In this document: positions 45,353 to 54,351 of the stretch, one piece after another
Layout: every line of letters begins with the position of its first letter
Numbering within the stretch: the stretch's first letter is position 1
From: Natrialba hulunbeirensis JCM 10989
Lineage (GTDB): Archaea; Halobacteriota; Halobacteria; Halobacteriales; Natrialbaceae
DNA length: 64,000 nt
Assembly: GCF_000337575.1 (NCBI RefSeq)
Contig: NZ_AOIM01000009.1
Span: 117,114 to 181,113 of the forward strand
Direction of reading: 5' to 3'
Made by a program: the position numbers and the translations under genes
Notes under the pieces: model-generated
The model's input: the letters and a program-made list of their open reading frames with translations, nothing else
Database searches by the model: none
What the model was told of the DNA's origin: nothing

Positions 45353-47473
45353 TCAGACAGTTGCGTGGGGCTCACCGAAAGATTCAGCGAAGCGTTCTTT
45401 CTGTTCTGAATCTAAGTCCAATTTGAATTGATACTGATCTCCCGTCCATGTTGCACTCATGATCGATCGTCGATACCCAGATGGGTACTTCCGCGTCATC
45501 CCTGCCAACAGTCCTGATATTGTACTACTCCCATGTGTTTCGATATCGTATTCTTGCTCCATGATCTGCAGAAGTCCAGTTGTTTCAACCCAATCGTTTT
45601 CCTCCCACAAAATCCGCAGTAGTGTTTCCTGTTTCGTAGTAAGTCGATCGAAAAAGTTCGAAGGGACGTAGCCGCCAAACTCCTCAGAACCGTTTGGTTC
45701 GGGATCTTCTGGCTCTGTAGGTTCGATGGCCCACTCGTGAAGCGCAAAATCAATGAGTTGTTCCTGCCGTGTCTCAATCTCCGTTTTCCCGAACTGGTCG
45801 TAGTCAACAAGTTCGCGTTGGACGCGCAGTGCCGAAGAGGCATAATCCTTCTCGCGATCACCCTCTGCGTGTTGCTTTTTCTTGAACGGGAGATTTCCAT
45901 ATGAGCTGTTCCAATACCGACTGGCGATCGTGAGATTCCCTAATCGGTGAACGTATTCTGGAAATTCGTCGCTCAGATCTTCTGGGATATGTTCTGGATC
46001 AACCTTCCGGGCTAAGATGTGCTCAACCTGGAAATCGGTCGAGAGGATCTGCGACAAGTTCTCTGCAAGTTCCTCATCGACATCCGCCTCGAGTTGGCGG
46101 TTGTAATGGTAAAGGAGGAATTTGATATCTCTGCTCGAGTGGGACTGATAAAATTCCGGATCGTGAAGGTTGCGAGCGAACCGTTCGTCAGAAGTATAGT
46201 AAGCAGTAATTCGATCAAGTTCAGCACAGATTCCCTCGTGATCAATCGATGCATCAGTGTGGATATCATGTGCGAGCCGGACGATCTTCCCACGGCCAGT
46301 ATTCGACCGACGGCTGTCGATCGCATACATTCGGAAAACCAGTGTTTCGCATGCTTCGACAATCTTGGCGAACTTCTCAGCTTCATCATCGCCGTATCGC
46401 AAATAGGCAGCCATCAAAACCGGCAGAACGTTGGCCAATCGCCCCAACTCGAGGAGTCTACGTAGAGAGGTTTCAATCGACTCAGGCCGATCACTTGGTG
46501 AGAATATCGCGGCAAACGCCGCTGCCGCCTCTCTAAGATCACGAACATAGGAGTCGATCTCGGTCTGGATTTCGTCATATTCCCCAGATCGGTAGGAATT
46601 CCGTAGCCGAGACTTCAGAGTCTCGAAACTCTGGAAGTATTCATCCGAATTGTAGCCATTATACATCCCCCAGTGAAATCGTTGGATGCTGTCTTCGTCG
46701 AAGTCGGTAACCCGTTCGTGTCCAGTTGTCAGCACGAACAACTCGCGATAGATACTTCCAAATCGTTGTTTGATAATTCCTTCCAACGCCCCAGTTTCGC
46801 TCGATCTCTCATCCATATACATGAGGAAGCTTTTCGTTTTGTCGAGCGTCGAAAGCGGTTTTCCACGGTCGTTGAGACTTTCGAAGATCGAGGCTGCTTC
46901 AGATTCGTTGTCGATCTCTACGACGTTGATGCGAAGATCATATCGGAGACGTTCAGCGAGGTCCCTGACTACGGATTCATCGTCAAGCTTCTCGAACCGT
47001 CGCTTGAAATAGTCGTAGGCATTGTTGAGACGTGTTTGAGAGGGAGTTTGCGGATCAATCTCCGAAACACCGAACAGACAGTCTCGGAAGTACTCCTCGT
47101 CTTGGTCTTGTGGAAGCAAGCGTGGGCGCTCTTTCACAGGAGTGATGAGATTGTCCTCTTCGAGTGTCTCAGCAACGAACTCATCGTACTCTGCTGCTGC
47201 GTGGAGGAAGATCAACGCCGAGGTTAACCGCTGTTGGCCATCAACAACATCGAAGACTGTGAATCGGCGACCACGGTCGGTTCGAAATCGCTTCTGCTGT
47301 TCGTCGAGAATGATGTTGCCAAAGAAGTGGGTGGATTCGTCAGGGAGATACAACAGATCCTCGAAAAGCTCCTTCAACTGCGACTGTTTCCAAGAATAAC
47401 TCCGTTGATAGCTTGGGATGTCGAATAACCCATCCTTGAGCAAGGCATCAACATCAACAGTGCGGGTTTCCAT
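45353..47473 (-). CDS. GmrSD-like DUF262/DUF1524 restriction protein with winged-helix tail
   Basis: The 706-residue protein begins with a DUF262 (ParB-like) domain whose signature DVVDGQQRLTSALIFL lies near residue 80; in GmrS this NTP-hydrolysing site powers restriction of modified DNA. A long helical middle leads to the DUF1524 HNH-type nuclease with VEHILARK (near 487), HRLGNLTIA (near 510) and later Asn/Lys residues. The last 90 residues (KQETLLRILWEENDWVETTG) form an added winged-helix-like domain. It probably acts as a type IV, modification-dependent nuclease against phage DNA. Confidence 0.85.
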   Translation of the reverse strand: METRTVDVDALLKDGLFDIPSYQRSYSWKQSQLKELFEDLLYLPDESTHFFGNIILDEQQKRFRTDRGRRFTVFDVVDGQQRLTSALIFLHAAAEYDEFVAETLEEDNLITPVKERPRLLPQDQDEEYFRDCLFGVSEIDPQTPSQTRLNNAYDYFKRRFEKLDDESVVRDLAERLRYDLRINVVEIDNESEAASIFESLNDRGKPLSTLDKTKSFLMYMDERSSETGALEGIIKQRFGSIYRELFVLTTGHERVTDFDEDSIQRFHWGMYNGYNSDEYFQSFETLKSRLRNSYRSGEYDEIQTEIDSYVRDLREAAAAFAAIFSPSDRPESIETSLRRLLELGRLANVLPVLMAAYLRYGDDEAEKFAKIVEACETLVFRMYAIDSRRSNTGRGKIVRLAHDIHTDASIDHEGICAELDRITAYYTSDERFARNLHDPEFYQSHSSRDIKFLLYHYNRQLEADVDEELAENLSQILSTDFQVEHILARKVDPEHIPEDLSDEFPEYVHRLGNLTIASRYWNSSYGNLPFKKKQHAEGDREKDYASSALRVQRELVDYDQFGKTEIETRQEQLIDFALHEWAIEPTEPEDPEPNGSEEFGGYVPSNFFDRLTTKQETLLRILWEENDWVETTGLLQIMEQEYDIETHGSSTISGLLAGMTRKYPSGYRRSIMSATWTGDQYQFKLDLDSEQKERFAESFGEPHATV

Positions 47474-48039
47474 AGCATATACATCTCAACCGGGTACAAA
47501 TTAGCTTTCGGAGACTAGTTTTAGTACCTCACGATACGTCATCAGTTGAGTCGTTCTGAGGCTTGATTTCCGTTGTAGATTCCAGCAATTGGGTCATCTC
47601 TTCCCAAGGAACAGCAAGTAATTGTCACTGTCGACGGAGGTCAGTTGCCGGTGCAACAGCGTTTCCATAGGTGAAGTACTGATTCTGGACTTCATCCGCA
47701 CGATGGGGCGCATTTCAGGAATACATGGTCCAATCCACTGTGAATGCGATGACGTCTTGGAGCGAGGAACATGTCGCTCAAAACATTACGCCGGAACAGC
47801 CGTGACTACAATCTCGAGGAATCCAGCAGTGGTGTACTGGTCAGCTGAGCTTAAGAAGAACCGAGGCACTGTAAGTCGACGAAGTATGGCGATTCACCAA
47901 AGCGTGTAAGTTCGAAATTAGATGTTTTTATCCCTCGATATCAGTGGAAGCATAATTGTATGCTTCTATGTAATTATGAAGTTACAACCAAATCTAAGAC
48001 AGAACTGGTATCAGGCCAACCGATACCAACGTGGTGGTA
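47474..48039. other. 566-nt stretch with decayed coding remnants
   Basis: No complete gene is seen. On the minus strand, reading from about 47620 toward 47535, a frame reads QLLAVPWEEMTQLLESTTEI and ends normally with TGA, but a stop codon just upstream cuts it off. It looks like the C-terminal rest of a lost gene. Plus-strand frames near 47700-47900 are short. The AT-rich part near 47925-48030 may carry the promoter of the next gene. Confidence 0.4.
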
Positions 48040-48384
48040 ATGACTAACAATCTCGTTGAACTTGTAGATCATTTTGATCTACTCGGAAATAGACGTCGTT
48101 TACTCGTTATTGGCTATCTTTCTCTAGTTGATCAACAAGCTTCCGTCGAGGTCCGAGATCTTGCCCGTGTCATCCGGAGTATCGAGTTAGAGACACCCCC
48201 TCATCAGATAAAATCTAAAGAGTACGAATCTGCTTATAACGGACTCATTCAAACACATCTTCCAAAACTTGCGGCAAACGGAGTTATCGAATATGATGAC
48301 TCAAGGAAGACGCTTTCTCCTACGTATCGCATATACCAATATTCCCTTCTCGTACACTTTGTTCTATATTTCACACAAGTATAA
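48040..48384 (+). CDS. Small winged-helix protein (DUF7344-like)
   Basis: ATG 48040 is preferred to two GTG codons just upstream. The 114-residue product (LVELVDHFDLLGNRRRLLVI, then LPKLAANGVIEYDDSRKTLS) has the same winged-helix pattern as the 26092 gene, with a hydrophobic C-terminal helix (YSLLVHFVLYF). It may be a regulator for nearby defence genes. It faces the CARF regulator end to end with 23 nt between stops. Confidence 0.65.
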   Translation: MTNNLVELVDHFDLLGNRRRLLVIGYLSLVDQQASVEVRDLARVIRSIELETPPHQIKSKEYESAYNGLIQTHLPKLAANGVIEYDDSRKTLSPTYRIYQYSLLVHFVLYFTQV

Positions 48385-48407
48385 TAACCCCTTATTATTG
48401 CATAGGC

Positions 48408-49046
48408 CTACCTTGTCTCCAAAAATACCCGGCCACTATCTGTGACAACCACTGTTTTCGTACGGCCTTTTGCCTGTGTTTGGACGAAACTATTTTGCTC
48501 TAAGCTATTTACGTGGCGGGCGATCGTACTCTTTGATTTGGCAAGTTCGTCAGCAATATCGGTGATGGATAGTGGTGTATTCAATTCAATTAAGTCCATC
48601 AGTAGTTCTTTCTCAGCACCTGTTGTGCTTCCTTGGAGATTTAATTTAGGGAGACGACGTACACTACTGTCAATATCTCCTACCTGAAGTATCGTATCGA
48701 TGTAGTTTTCTGTTGAAAAGGTAGCGACCGTTAAAGGAAACAAGAGTTCCCGAGCGCCACCTCCGAGAATAACGACAGTATCGCCCTTTGCTGCTTGGAT
48801 GAGATCTGCACAATACAGAACGCTTTCGACAAAATCAGTATGTGGGAGATGCTCGGTAGTCAAGTCAAAATCTGGAACAACCTGTGTCAAGATTTGTTTA
48901 ACTTCCTCGAAAGCATCTTCTCCCCTACTGGAACCACTTGATGGTTGTAGCAATATGACTTTGTCTTCAGATTCTAGGCCTTCGCCCAGAACTGGTCGAA
49001 CAACCCGTCGACTATCGAACCCCAAGGGTGCCAGATATGTTCGCAT
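48408..49046 (-). CDS. CARF-domain winged-helix regulator (Csa3-like)
   Basis: ATG 49046 yields MRTYLAPLGFDSRRVVRPVL, the expected start of the Rossmann-like CARF fold; ATG 49058 would add four residues. The 212-residue protein has the CARF loop VVILGGGARELLFPL (near 92), which in known members binds cyclic oligonucleotides. A C-terminal winged helix follows (PLSITDIADELAKSKSTIAR, near 162-182). This is the architecture of Csa3, the regulator of CRISPR loci, but no CRISPR array or cas gene is in view. It lies divergent from the six-gene helicase operon and is its likely regulator (inference). Confidence 0.85.
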   Translation of the reverse strand: MRTYLAPLGFDSRRVVRPVLGEGLESEDKVILLQPSSGSSRGEDAFEEVKQILTQVVPDFDLTTEHLPHTDFVESVLYCADLIQAAKGDTVVILGGGARELLFPLTVATFSTENYIDTILQVGDIDSSVRRLPKLNLQGSTTGAEKELLMDLIELNTPLSITDIADELAKSKSTIARHVNSLEQNSFVQTQAKGRTKTVVVTDSGRVFLETR

Positions 49047-49483
49047 GTTGTGATACATGATCTGTGGCCTAGTTACTGTTCCGAAATAGTGCAACAGTAG
49101 GCACGAAATTCGCACAAATTAAGACCAACATCAGAGACATAGGCGATCAGATCAGGGTTAGTCGTCCAACAGTGTTCTACGATACTGCAACGGTGTCTGA
49201 ACTGTTGCATTCCCGATAGCTATTTGGTATCGGCGGGACAATTTGTCAATTGCTCGCATACACCGCTGTCGGTTGGCACCTTCTCCGACACGGTTAGTAA
49301 CAACTATATTGAAATATAATTTACCCGATGGTTTTATGGTGGTCTGGTGAGTAGGATAATCTAATCGCATCCGTCCGTAGAGGCCTAAGACGGCCAATAT
49401 GGGGTAGATACATCTACCATATCTGGTGCGAGTATCGACGTCCATCCCACAATCGACGTCGATATAGATTCCCAAGCAAACCC
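49047..49483. promoter_or_regulatory. Control region between CARF regulator and operon
   Basis: The 437-nt divergent spacer contains GGTAGAT-AC-ATCTACC (49403-49418), a perfect 16-bp inverted repeat with outer ATGG/CCAT similarity. ATCGACGTC occurs twice (49434-49442 and 49452-49460), 18 bp apart; the second is part of the 12-bp palindrome ATCGACGTCGAT (49452-49463). GATATAG at 49462-49468 could be the operon TATA box, giving an almost leaderless mRNA. AT-rich TATA options also lie near 49302-49324. These are good operator candidates for the CARF protein. Confidence 0.5.
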
Positions 49484-50350
49484 ATGCAAGCCCCACCCGA
49501 TTCAAGCGAACCCACGCTTGCGAACTTCATCGGGACACGAGACTCGTTTCTCGTGATCCGAGATCCACAACTCGCAAAAATGGGTTCACAAGCACGTGCA
49601 CAACTACGATCGCTACCGCTCCTCTCGGAGTTCGGTCTCAACCGAGTCGCACATCCAGGTATCTACGATAACGGGTTGCGACTTACAGAGTACCAACTCA
49701 TACCAAACGAGGACCTTCGAGCGGGCGGCGTGACCGAAGCAGAGTTCCCGCTGATTCACTACGTCAGTCAGGAGATGCTCACGGGACAACTACGGGACAA
49801 GGAGAGTGTATACGACGACCAAGATGTCGTTCGACGACTTCTTCGTAAGCGACCCGAGGGTGTCCCATACGTACTCGTTACCGACACGAGTACACCTCGG
49901 ATGCCACGTCATACACAGAAACCGGGGAAATCGTTTATCGACGAGTTTGAGTGTACCGTCACCGAATATAAGGGATTGCTAAAGCGGTACCTGCAGCATA
50001 ACCTTGACTCGGATTTGTCTCTCTCGTCGACGCAAAACCTGTACTTCCACCAGATTTCGTCCCATCACAAACAAAGGGGACTCGAAGCGGGGTCAATTCC
50101 TGATCTCTTCGATTACACGCAGATCCCAGCAGATAGTCCAGCGTGGGATCCGCTTTATTACATCATTCGTGAGGATGTTGATCAGGTGCTCGAGGACTAC
50201 TCTGAACGCATTCGAGAAGCCCTCCGTTCGTGGACTGAACACGGGCCAACCCAAAAAATCGCGAACAGCATGCTCGACATGCTAGAGCGGGAAGATTTCG
50301 AAGAAGAAGGACTTGACGACTACCGATATCGGCATCAGGAAAACATATGA
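49484..50350 (+). CDS. Operon gene A: unknown 288-residue protein
   Basis: No family was recognised. The product is acidic and soluble, with conserved-looking segments FIGTRDSFLVIRDPQLAKMG near residue 16, EFPLIHYVSQEMLTG near 93 and YFHQISSHHKQRGLEAGSIP near 188. No membrane helix or nucleotide-binding loop is visible. It is the first gene of a six-gene operon and overlaps gene B by 4 nt (ATGA), so its product probably works with B to F. A sensor, adaptor or nuclease with an unrecognised fold are all open. Confidence 0.75.
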   Translation: MQAPPDSSEPTLANFIGTRDSFLVIRDPQLAKMGSQARAQLRSLPLLSEFGLNRVAHPGIYDNGLRLTEYQLIPNEDLRAGGVTEAEFPLIHYVSQEMLTGQLRDKESVYDDQDVVRRLLRKRPEGVPYVLVTDTSTPRMPRHTQKPGKSFIDEFECTVTEYKGLLKRYLQHNLDSDLSLSSTQNLYFHQISSHHKQRGLEAGSIPDLFDYTQIPADSPAWDPLYYIIREDVDQVLEDYSERIREALRSWTEHGPTQKIANSMLDMLEREDFEEEGLDDYRYRHQENI

Positions 50351-51270
50351 GTACAACGTATCCCCCGGCAAATACGAAGCCGGACAAGCTACTAACCGGG
50401 TTCATCTCGGTACGAGCACCGGAACTCAAACACCTTTACGGAGCCATTCAGGGCGCAACCAGTGTTGATGAGCTAACCAACAAATTTGGTCGTCCAACCG
50501 AAGATGGTCTTGAGACTGATCACGTTGAGGAGACAGTACGGTTTTTGAACACAGTTGATCTTGTTGAGAGCCCCTCAGGAGACATCAGGAATACGGTCGA
50601 ACGAATCAACGAGCATCAGTTCAAGGGACTCCCTTTCGAACCGCGTCTCTTATATCACTGTAATCAGCAGAAGGGACGACAAACACACTTTGCTGCTATC
50701 TACCCCGCGCTGCTAACCGAGGGGGACAGGACGGTGAGTGCTAAACGAGACGATTTACGGACCATCCTGAAACGCAAGACAGACTATGAATTTGCCTGGA
50801 AGGACGAAAAAATCGACATGTGGTTAACCCTTTGTGAACAACTTGGATTGGTCACGGAGACGGAAGATAGTATCGTCCTAAGTCCCTGTCGTGCCTTGTT
50901 CCACGACGCTCTCATCCTCTCGCCAACAGATACTGATAAAGAACCAAACTATGATGATGTAGAGGTCAAGAACGGGGAGTTCCGGCGAGCGCTCGATTGG
51001 ATCAACGACAACCTCTTTGCGGTGTACGAAGAGCGAGCGGGTACCTCAAGAGTACATCCCGCAATCGCAGACGTACTTCGGAACATGGAGGACGACGGCG
51101 TAATTTCACTATCAAGTCCAGGTGACTCACAGAACGCAGTCGAGATCCCGCCTGAAGATCTTGATGATGATGTTCGCGGCAAACGGCGCGATGCGACCCG
51201 CGTCTCAATTCATTCACGTCCAGACAAAACGGCCTACCAATACCCTCTCACCCAACCCCTTACCCAATAA
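50347..51270 (+). CDS. Operon gene B: winged-helix-like protein, DpdG-like by position
   Basis: The 307-residue product seems to hold repeated winged-helix units: ELKHLYGAIQGATSVDELTN with HVEETVRFLNTVDLVESPSG, then MWLTLCEQLGLVTETEDSIV, then VHPAIADVLRNMEDDGVISL. It has no signal or membrane helix. It precedes a large P-loop ATPase gene, as DpdG precedes DpdH in Dpd clusters; the match is by order and size only. The stop codon shares its last base with the ATG of gene C. It may recognise DNA for the complex. Confidence 0.7.
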   Translation: MSTTYPPANTKPDKLLTGFISVRAPELKHLYGAIQGATSVDELTNKFGRPTEDGLETDHVEETVRFLNTVDLVESPSGDIRNTVERINEHQFKGLPFEPRLLYHCNQQKGRQTHFAAIYPALLTEGDRTVSAKRDDLRTILKRKTDYEFAWKDEKIDMWLTLCEQLGLVTETEDSIVLSPCRALFHDALILSPTDTDKEPNYDDVEVKNGEFRRALDWINDNLFAVYEERAGTSRVHPAIADVLRNMEDDGVISLSSPGDSQNAVEIPPEDLDDDVRGKRRDATRVSIHSRPDKTAYQYPLTQPLTQ

Positions 51271-54200
51271 TGAGCAATAACGTTCAGCGATCCTCGACCA
51301 CCAACGAGATGGACCGTTACTGGGACGACGACGAGGTCGATCACTTCATCACTTCGGAGGCATACACGGAGAAGAAGACTCCTGAGCAATTTGAAGAGAC
51401 TCACGTCGACATCGATCGGATCTACGCCGACACACTCACTCCTCTCGGAATCTCAGGAAACTTCGTTACTCAGGAGGACGTGCTTGAATCAATAACGGCG
51501 TCAACAGTTGGAGGACCAGATAGCGATGATGATCCTGATCCGAATCGGATCTTCATTGTGCGTGGGGAACCTGGCTCTGGAAAGAGCCAGCTCTGTGAAT
51601 GGACGAAGTACCAAATCAACGGCTTTGGTGAGAACGACGATGGTGTTGAGGACTACGTAGCGCTTCACGTGTCTCGAAGCCGAACCCGCATGGAACAGAT
51701 TATTAATGTTCTCACCGAACCACTTGATGTTGACCCTGACGTTAGGAACATTCAGGGAAGCGACCCCTATGAGCTAGCTGAACCTATTGTGGGTCTTCTT
51801 CGCGGCTATTGGTCTAACAGCCTGCTAACTGATGAAGAATTATCTGAACTTACCGAAAAGAGGGACGATGAAACAGATCTACGAAACATATTTGCCGAAA
51901 ACATCCAAGAGTATCAAGATGATTTGCAGTCCCGTGAAGAGAATCCAGATTTTAAGCTTCTCACTAGAAAAGACTACCGGAAGTTGCACTTATCCCTAGA
52001 TATCGGTGATAAGCTACGTGATGATAAAGAATTGATTTTTCCTGCTTTAAAGAATCAAGCACATGAGTACCTCTCAAAAAACCTCGTGGGGGACTTCAAG
52101 GAGCAACTCAAGGAATACTCCCAATTATATCAAGAGAGGGGAATTCGTCCAGTACTTATTTGTGAAGATCTCACTACGTTCAGTGTACTAAAGGAACAAC
52201 TCCTTGACCATATTTTCGAACTCAGTAGTAGTCACTACGATATTGTACTTGGATGGACGATTGGATGGGAAGATGATAATATTGAGGATGCATTAAACCG
52301 GTCAAACGCTGCCACCTATATGGAGGGGCGTTCAGAGGGGTATCTGACGATGAGCGATGAAGATACGCACGAAGCGTATTTCCTTGATGATGATGTTTCG
52401 GTAGAACTCACACGCTCATACCTCAATGCTATTAAACGTCACTCCGATACCAAACGTGAATCAGATGATATTGCCAATGCATTTGATGGCTTGTATCCTT
52501 TCAATGAACGATTTATTCACCTCGCGTATCGACAACTGAATGATAAAGGGAGTGACCGCAAGACGCCGAGGCTACTTCTGCTTCGAGTTGTGAAACATTG
52601 CCTAAAATCGACTTTGCCCCCCTACGAGGCGATGAAGTCGAATCCATTCGTGGATACGCCTACATTTGAGGTGGACATGAAGTATGACCAGATATATCAA
52701 GATGTTAGCCGCTGGTATGGTGCCCCCGTTGAGGACGGTGTTGGTGTCAAGAGAGGTATCTTCGAAGCCTTCGGGATCAAAATCCCCGACAGCGACGAAG
52801 CACTTGTGAAAGGGGAGTATGTCATATTTGATAAAGGAAAGGGAAGTGCTGTTCTCGATAAGATTCAAAACCCGCCTACACCCGAGTACGAGGTCATGGA
52901 GAGTGACGAAGGAGATGATGAGAAGCAAGAAGACAGTGGGATTGCTGGAGAAGGTGAAGAAGAAGAAGTGATTGATGTTATCGACAAGCCTGAACTGTCG
53001 GAAGAAGAGCGTAAGCGGCAGCGTGAGGTCCAAGAGTTCCAAGATTGGATAACCAATGGAGAGGGTTATGACAGTTCTGATACACTTCATCGAGGCGCAG
53101 TTGAAACACTCGAACGGTGGCATGAACCAACACGCCTCGGTAACCCAAACGCATCAACACGTTATGTGAGCAGTATCTACTATGCTGGTGGAGATCATAT
53201 TCCGGTATCCATTCAGGGCGACCAGCAACGCCAAGCGAATGTTGATGTAGAACTCGAGTGGGGGGCGGAACACGAAGATCTCTACACACCTATGCTTGAG
53301 TATGGCCTCTTTGGAATGTTCGATGCAACCGACACTAACTTCGATCAGTTGCGAGCGTGGGCAGACACAAACGTTGCGCAGTTCAAGCGGGAGATGCGCA
53401 AGGAGATCGAAGACAACCTCAAGGGATTAACCATCGAAAAGATGCTGGTGCTGGGGCAACTCTTTCTCATCAATGCCGCGAAGGGGACGAAAATCGAACA
53501 AGATGGGATCTCTACAGAACTCATCTTTGAGGAGTATAATCTGGATCAGCCGTACGGAAAGCCGATAGTTGATGAGTTTGAACGTGATAGCGCGTTCTGG
53601 GAGGCGTTCACGAATCTAGCCAAATCCTCGAGCGATATTAGCGACCTCATCGAGGGATTCTTCCTCCTCAAGTCGAACGTTGTCGACTACGATCGCCTAG
53701 CAGAAGCGCGACGTGAAGTTGCGGCCGACTTTGATGCCCACGTCGATGATGCAATGATGATCGATGCCGGCGAGATCCCAGATGCCTACAAGGTCGGCTC
53801 GACACGAAAACAAGCGAACACAAAGGTTTCGACGCTATTTAGTCGCATTTCGGACTATGCGACCGAACTTCAACGTCTTACTCCTGAAGAAGACGGCTCC
53901 CACATCCAAGAGGATTTAGAGCCGGTCGAGCGATGGTATGACAGCAGTCATACAGTCGACGATCTCGTCGAGTGGTTCGAGACGCTCTACAACTGCGCCG
54001 GGACGATGAACGTCACCACCAAGTCGAGTTACGAAGACGCCTACGAGATACTCACCGAATCGCCCGAGGAAGTAAATCTCATGTCCTTCCGTGAGGATGT
54101 GGAGGGATTCCGGAACATGGACGATGCGACTGGAACGACACTCATCGCACGACTACATGATTTCGCTCGTAGCCGCCACGAGCAGAGTGCTTGGGAGATA

Positions 54201-54350
54201 TACGAGGTGCTTGATTCACTTATCGATGAGCTTCAGGATCAGGACCACTCCACTGGCGTCGATCTCGAACACCGGATTCAACAAATTAACGAGTACACCG
54301 AGTACGAACAGAAGCGGCAGGAAGTCATCGAAGTCACGGAGGATTTGTAG
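51270..54350 (+). CDS. Operon gene C: large P-loop ATPase, DpdH/BrxC-like
   Basis: The 1026-residue protein has Walker A in VRGEPGSGKSQLCEW (near residue 100). The Walker B-like strand RPVLICEDLTTF (near 293-304) has Glu-Asp in place of the usual Asp-Glu. An acidic hinge (residues 545-570) separates this STAND/AAA-like part from a long helical C-terminal half. Size and order fit large ATPases of Dpd (DpdH) or BREX (BrxC/PglY). Base composition in 51.8-52.9 kb is more AT-rich than in genes E and F, which suggests a mixed origin. It starts on the last base of gene B and ends 1 nt before gene D. Confidence 0.8.
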   Translation: MSNNVQRSSTTNEMDRYWDDDEVDHFITSEAYTEKKTPEQFEETHVDIDRIYADTLTPLGISGNFVTQEDVLESITASTVGGPDSDDDPDPNRIFIVRGEPGSGKSQLCEWTKYQINGFGENDDGVEDYVALHVSRSRTRMEQIINVLTEPLDVDPDVRNIQGSDPYELAEPIVGLLRGYWSNSLLTDEELSELTEKRDDETDLRNIFAENIQEYQDDLQSREENPDFKLLTRKDYRKLHLSLDIGDKLRDDKELIFPALKNQAHEYLSKNLVGDFKEQLKEYSQLYQERGIRPVLICEDLTTFSVLKEQLLDHIFELSSSHYDIVLGWTIGWEDDNIEDALNRSNAATYMEGRSEGYLTMSDEDTHEAYFLDDDVSVELTRSYLNAIKRHSDTKRESDDIANAFDGLYPFNERFIHLAYRQLNDKGSDRKTPRLLLLRVVKHCLKSTLPPYEAMKSNPFVDTPTFEVDMKYDQIYQDVSRWYGAPVEDGVGVKRGIFEAFGIKIPDSDEALVKGEYVIFDKGKGSAVLDKIQNPPTPEYEVMESDEGDDEKQEDSGIAGEGEEEEVIDVIDKPELSEEERKRQREVQEFQDWITNGEGYDSSDTLHRGAVETLERWHEPTRLGNPNASTRYVSSIYYAGGDHIPVSIQGDQQRQANVDVELEWGAEHEDLYTPMLEYGLFGMFDATDTNFDQLRAWADTNVAQFKREMRKEIEDNLKGLTIEKMLVLGQLFLINAAKGTKIEQDGISTELIFEEYNLDQPYGKPIVDEFERDSAFWEAFTNLAKSSSDISDLIEGFFLLKSNVVDYDRLAEARREVAADFDAHVDDAMMIDAGEIPDAYKVGSTRKQANTKVSTLFSRISDYATELQRLTPEEDGSHIQEDLEPVERWYDSSHTVDDLVEWFETLYNCAGTMNVTTKSSYEDAYEILTESPEEVNLMSFREDVEGFRNMDDATGTTLIARLHDFARSRHEQSAWEIYEVLDSLIDELQDQDHSTGVDLEHRIQQINEYTEYEQKRQEVIEVTEDL

Positions 54351-54351
54351 A

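Noticed and set aside
47622-47909. 95-residue plus-strand frame
   Set aside because: No family resemblance and no promoter or SD; composition fits decayed DNA.
49158-49505. Minus-strand 115-residue frame in the control region before operon gene A
   Set aside because: It overlaps the start of gene A, has no recognisable family, and covers the palindromes of the divergent promoter; it is more likely chance.
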